Assembly (NCBI GenBank): GCA_036388095.1
Contig: DASVSL010000032.1
Span: forward strand, 1 to 7,769
Reading direction: 5' to 3'
Length of the DNA: 7,769 bases
Source: DASVSL01 sp036388095
Lineage (GTDB): Bacteria; Patescibacteriota; Saccharimonadia; Saccharimonadales; Saccharimonadaceae
The notes beneath the pieces were generated by a model that saw only the letters and a list, made by a program, of their open reading frames with translations, was not told the origin of the DNA and made no database searches. The translations under genes were made by a program, and so were the position numbers. Every line of letters begins with the position of its first letter. Positions within the stretch are counted from its first letter, which is position 1. Positions 5,007-7,769 of the stretch are shown here, piece after piece.

Positions 5007-7769
5007 AATTTAAATCAGGCACACGCCGCCGAGCGCTTGAATACGAAAAAGACTGGGTACAACGTTGGAAAGACGACCGGACATTCGAGAAATCAGTTGA
5101 GCAACGGCCAAAAGACAACAGCTACGTCTTTTACGACGGGCCGCCGTTTATTTCTGGCGTACCGCACCATGGAACGCTGCTGAGTTCGATCGTCAAAGAT
5201 GCGATTCCGCGCTACCAAACTATGAAGGGCAAGCGCGTCGAACGAGTCTGGGGCTGGGATGCGCATGGGCTGCCCGCCGAACGCTACACCGAGAAAAAAC
5301 TAGGCATCCATAGCCGCCAAGAAGTCATCGACTACGGCATCGAAAAGTACATCAATGCGACTCGCGCCAACATGGAACAGACGTCCAGCCAGTGGGAAGA
5401 CGTCGTCGACCGCATCGGCCGCTGGGTCGATTTCAAGGGCGCCTACCGAACGATGGACAAAGACTACATGGAGTCGATTTGGTGGGCGTTTAAAACGCTC
5501 TATGAAAAGGGCAGTATTTACGAAGGCGAAAAAGTGCTCATGTATTGTACGCTCGACGGGACGCCACTTAGTAAAGCCGAAGTGACGATGGACGCTGGCA
5601 GCTATCAAGACGTCACCGACCCAAGTGTTTATGTGAAGTTTCGGCTCGAAGATGGTCGACATGCCCTTGCGTGGACAACGACGCCATGGACCTTGCCCGC
5701 CAATACCGCCCTCGCCGTTAATAAAGACGTTGCCTATGTCGAAGTGAAGCAGGGCGATGAGATTTTGATTGTCGCAAAGGACTTGGTCGAAAACGTCTTT
5801 ACCGATGAAAAACACCAACCACTCGATTACAAAATACTTCGCGAATTGAAAGGCCATGAACTAGTCGGCCTGAGCTACGAGCCCCTGATCGCTATTCCTG
5901 AAGGGATGAGTTACACCTCGATCGGTAAAAAAGACACGAAGGCAGGTGACAGTACGGAGCAAACTGCCGCGCTGGTGTCCGATATGTACAAAGTCCAGTC
6001 GGCCGATTATGTCGAGACAGATGCCGGTACTGGCATCGTTCACATCGCGCCGACCTACGGCGAAGAAGATTATGATCTCGCGAAGCGCAACAATTTCCCG
6101 GGCTTACATGTCATCGACACGAACGGCTTTTACTTTGAGCCCATGGCGAAAAAATTACTGGCCTTAATGCCGTGGCGCGACGTCGCGGCGCCCCTTAATG
6201 TTTGGGAAAGCAACAAGGACGTTGCGAAGGCGTTAAAATCAGCAGGCATTGTCTGGAAAATCGATTACATCACCCACAGCTACCCGCACTGTCACCGCTG
6301 TGGAACCAAATTGATGTACCGGGCGCATCCGAGCTGGTTCATGGATATCGATGGGCAGCGTACGAAGATGCTCGAGAAGAACGAACCAATCAATTGGTTC
6401 CCGACACATGTTAAACACGGTCGCTTTGAAAAAAACGTTCAGCAGGCACCTGACTGGAATATCAGTCGTGACCGTTTTTGGGCGACGGCCATGCCGGTCT
6501 GGAAAACGAAAAGCGGCAAGGTGAAAGTCGTTGGCGGTTACGCCGAGTTAAAAGAACTTAGCGGTGTCGAGCTCGACGATTATCATCGTCCATGGATCGA
6601 CAATGTGACGTTTGAAATCGACGGCGAGACGTATACCCGTATCGACAAGGTCATGGACAGCTGGTTTGAAGCCGGCAGTATGCCATTCGCGCAGTTCCAT
6701 TATCCATTCAAAAACAAGCAGAAATTCGAAGCCAATTTCCCGGGCGATTTCATCGTTGAATACATGGGGCAAGTGCGTGCTTGGTTTTACTACATGCACG
6801 CCATGAGCGTGGCGCTGTTTGGCGAAAACAGTTTCAAAAACGTCATTGTGACGGGTAATGTCGCGGGCAACGACGGTCGTAAAATGAGCAAAAGCTACGG
6901 TAATTTTACCGATCCGAACGAACTGATGGATAAGTTTTCGGCCGATTCACTCCGTTTCTTGCTGCTCTCAAGCCCGCTCTTAAACGGCGAAGATTTTGCC
7001 TTGCAGGACAAAGAAGTCGGCGACGTCGCGCGCAAACTCAGCATGGTGTGGAATATGTACGATTTCTTCACACTCTACGCCGAAGCCGACGGCTGGGAAT
7101 ATAGCGGTGAGTTGATTGACCCATTTATGTTCACTAGTCCTCCACAAAGTCCGCTTGATGTATGGATTATCAGTCGATTACACCAACTGGTTAATGATGT
7201 CGAGATGAATATGGAAAAGTACGACCTTCCAAGTGCGCTTGCTCCGATCCTACCTTTCCTCGACGATGCTAGTAATTGGTATATACGAAGAAGCCGTAGG
7301 CGTTTTTGGAAGTCAGGTGATGATGGCGACAAACAATCAGCCTATATAACACTGCACTATGTCTTGGTCAGGCTAGCGTATGTCCTTGCTCCATTTGTAC
7401 CATTTCTTGCCGAAGAGCTTTATCGCAACTTAACTGACGATCATGAGTCTATCCATTTGAAAACTTGGATTGAAGCTGGGCATGTAGATCAGATCGTACT
7501 TAATAGGATGGAGTATACAAGGACGGTCATTAACGATGGTCTTTCCCAAAGGGCAAAAGCTGGCATAAAGGTCAGGCAGCCCCTCCAAACGGCTACAGTT
7601 TACGATAGAGATGATTTATTAGACTGGGAGTACATTGACATTATTATTGATGAACTTAACCTTAAAACGCTCACAGTTCAAAAGGAACCCATTGAGATAA
7701 ATATACTCGATACAGCAGGTAAAATGAGTCTGTTGAATAGCAGCAACGGGGTCGCAATCATCCATTTAG
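5003..7769 (+). CDS. ileS: Isoleucyl-tRNA synthetase, 3' partial
   Basis: Class I synthetase charging tRNA-Ile in the cytoplasm. The frame is open from the ATG at 5003 to the window end, 922 codons without a stop; the final C-terminal residues lie outside. The class I signature appears as H55-H56-G57-T58 within 'DGPPFISGVPHHGTLLSS', so the fourth HIGH residue is Thr. 'GWDAHGLPAE' follows. The CP1 editing domain shows 'AWTTTPWTLPANTALAV' (W224-T225-T226-T227) and 'DAGTGIVHIAP' (G342-T343-G344), with D356 in the place of the conserved editing Asp. 'YPHCHRCGTKLMYR', 'DSWFEAGSMP' and 'K627-M-S-K-S631' complete the catalytic core, and the anticodon-binding domain follows. The 'GVPHHGT' context resembles eukaryote-like type 2 IleRS more than the type 1 'GDIHIGH' form (recollection). 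The start overlaps the previous gene by four bases and has no Shine-Dalgarno sequence of its own, consistent with coupling. Codon use changes sharply near 7110: no AGA/AGG and one ATA before it, eight AGA/AGG and five ATA after it. Confidence 0.95.
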   Translation, partial: MKFKSGTRRRALEYEKDWVQRWKDDRTFEKSVEQRPKDNSYVFYDGPPFISGVPHHGTLLSSIVKDAIPRYQTMKGKRVERVWGWDAHGLPAERYTEKKLGIHSRQEVIDYGIEKYINATRANMEQTSSQWEDVVDRIGRWVDFKGAYRTMDKDYMESIWWAFKTLYEKGSIYEGEKVLMYCTLDGTPLSKAEVTMDAGSYQDVTDPSVYVKFRLEDGRHALAWTTTPWTLPANTALAVNKDVAYVEVKQGDEILIVAKDLVENVFTDEKHQPLDYKILRELKGHELVGLSYEPLIAIPEGMSYTSIGKKDTKAGDSTEQTAALVSDMYKVQSADYVETDAGTGIVHIAPTYGEEDYDLAKRNNFPGLHVIDTNGFYFEPMAKKLLALMPWRDVAAPLNVWESNKDVAKALKSAGIVWKIDYITHSYPHCHRCGTKLMYRAHPSWFMDIDGQRTKMLEKNEPINWFPTHVKHGRFEKNVQQAPDWNISRDRFWATAMPVWKTKSGKVKVVGGYAELKELSGVELDDYHRPWIDNVTFEIDGETYTRIDKVMDSWFEAGSMPFAQFHYPFKNKQKFEANFPGDFIVEYMGQVRAWFYYMHAMSVALFGENSFKNVIVTGNVAGNDGRKMSKSYGNFTDPNELMDKFSADSLRFLLLSSPLLNGEDFALQDKEVGDVARKLSMVWNMYDFFTLYAEADGWEYSGELIDPFMFTSPPQSPLDVWIISRLHQLVNDVEMNMEKYDLPSALAPILPFLDDASNWYIRRSRRRFWKSGDDGDKQSAYITLHYVLVRLAYVLAPFVPFLAEELYRNLTDDHESIHLKTWIEAGHVDQIVLNRMEYTRTVINDGLSQRAKAGIKVRQPLQTATVYDRDDLLDWEYIDIIIDELNLKTLTVQKEPIEINILDTAGKMSLLNSSNGVAIIHL

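Noticed and set aside
5300..5857. 185-residue open frame on the minus strand opposite ileS
   Set aside because: It mirrors the GC-rich codons of ileS, has no ribosome binding site or recognisable domain, and the plus strand encodes clear IleRS motifs here.
5003..7769. Alternative genetic code (TGA as Gly or Trp), as in some Patescibacteria
   Set aside because: All 922 visible ileS codons and the 951 codons of the large gene contain no in-frame TGA, and TGA serves as the stop of the 79-aa gene.
1..7769. CRISPR arrays, tRNA or rRNA genes, insertion sequences
   Set aside because: No regularly spaced repeats, no cloverleaf with a CCA-proximal acceptor stem, and no transposase or integrase motifs were seen on either strand.

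Overview
The window most likely comes from a member of the Patescibacteria (Candidate Phyla Radiation), and my first guess is the Saccharibacteria. This rests on family recollection, not on a search. A 951-residue protein combines short degenerate helical repeats with a C-terminal 'ADACW ... LRGTNP ... SGTNRP' domain that I associate with these bacteria. The isoleucyl-tRNA synthetase carries an HHGT signature in place of HIGH. The standard code is used: genes stop with TAG, TAA and TGA, and no in-frame TGA is read as sense.

Layout. Positions 1-890 hold the 3' part of a glycoside hydrolase family 16 (laminarinase-like) gene, followed by a good intrinsic terminator. Positions 974-1064 hold a decayed copy of the beginning of ileS, with two one-base deletions. 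It is followed directly by an inverted repeat and a second terminator-like hairpin. A small acidic protein of 93 residues (1156-1434) and a short region with two strong hairpins come next. The large helical-repeat protein occupies 1625-4480. The 286 bases after it contain no gene but a convincing T-box riboswitch leader: a stem with an AUC (Ile) specifier, further stems, and a textbook discriminator hairpin with the UGGUACC bulge. The T-box precedes a two-gene unit. The first gene is an unrecognised 79-residue acidic protein (4767-5006). The second is ileS (5003 to beyond the window end), whose start overlaps the first gene's stop in an ATGA.

How the parts work together. The T-box should sense uncharged tRNA-Ile and raise expression of the 79-residue protein and IleRS when isoleucine charging falls. 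The bulge base U matches the A discriminator base of tRNA-Ile, and the AUC codon matches the gene controlled. Translational coupling through ATGA places the small protein in the same response. The large protein and the GH16 enzyme look like separate transcription units.

History. Three signs point to rearrangement around ileS: the decayed ileS start about 4 kb upstream, the sharp edge of that homology at an inverted repeat, and an abrupt codon-usage change near 7110 inside the present ileS. One reading is that a resident ileS was interrupted or replaced by an incoming segment, leaving its 5' end behind. The altered 3' part of ileS may also reflect recombination. That history is inference; the three observations are directly visible.
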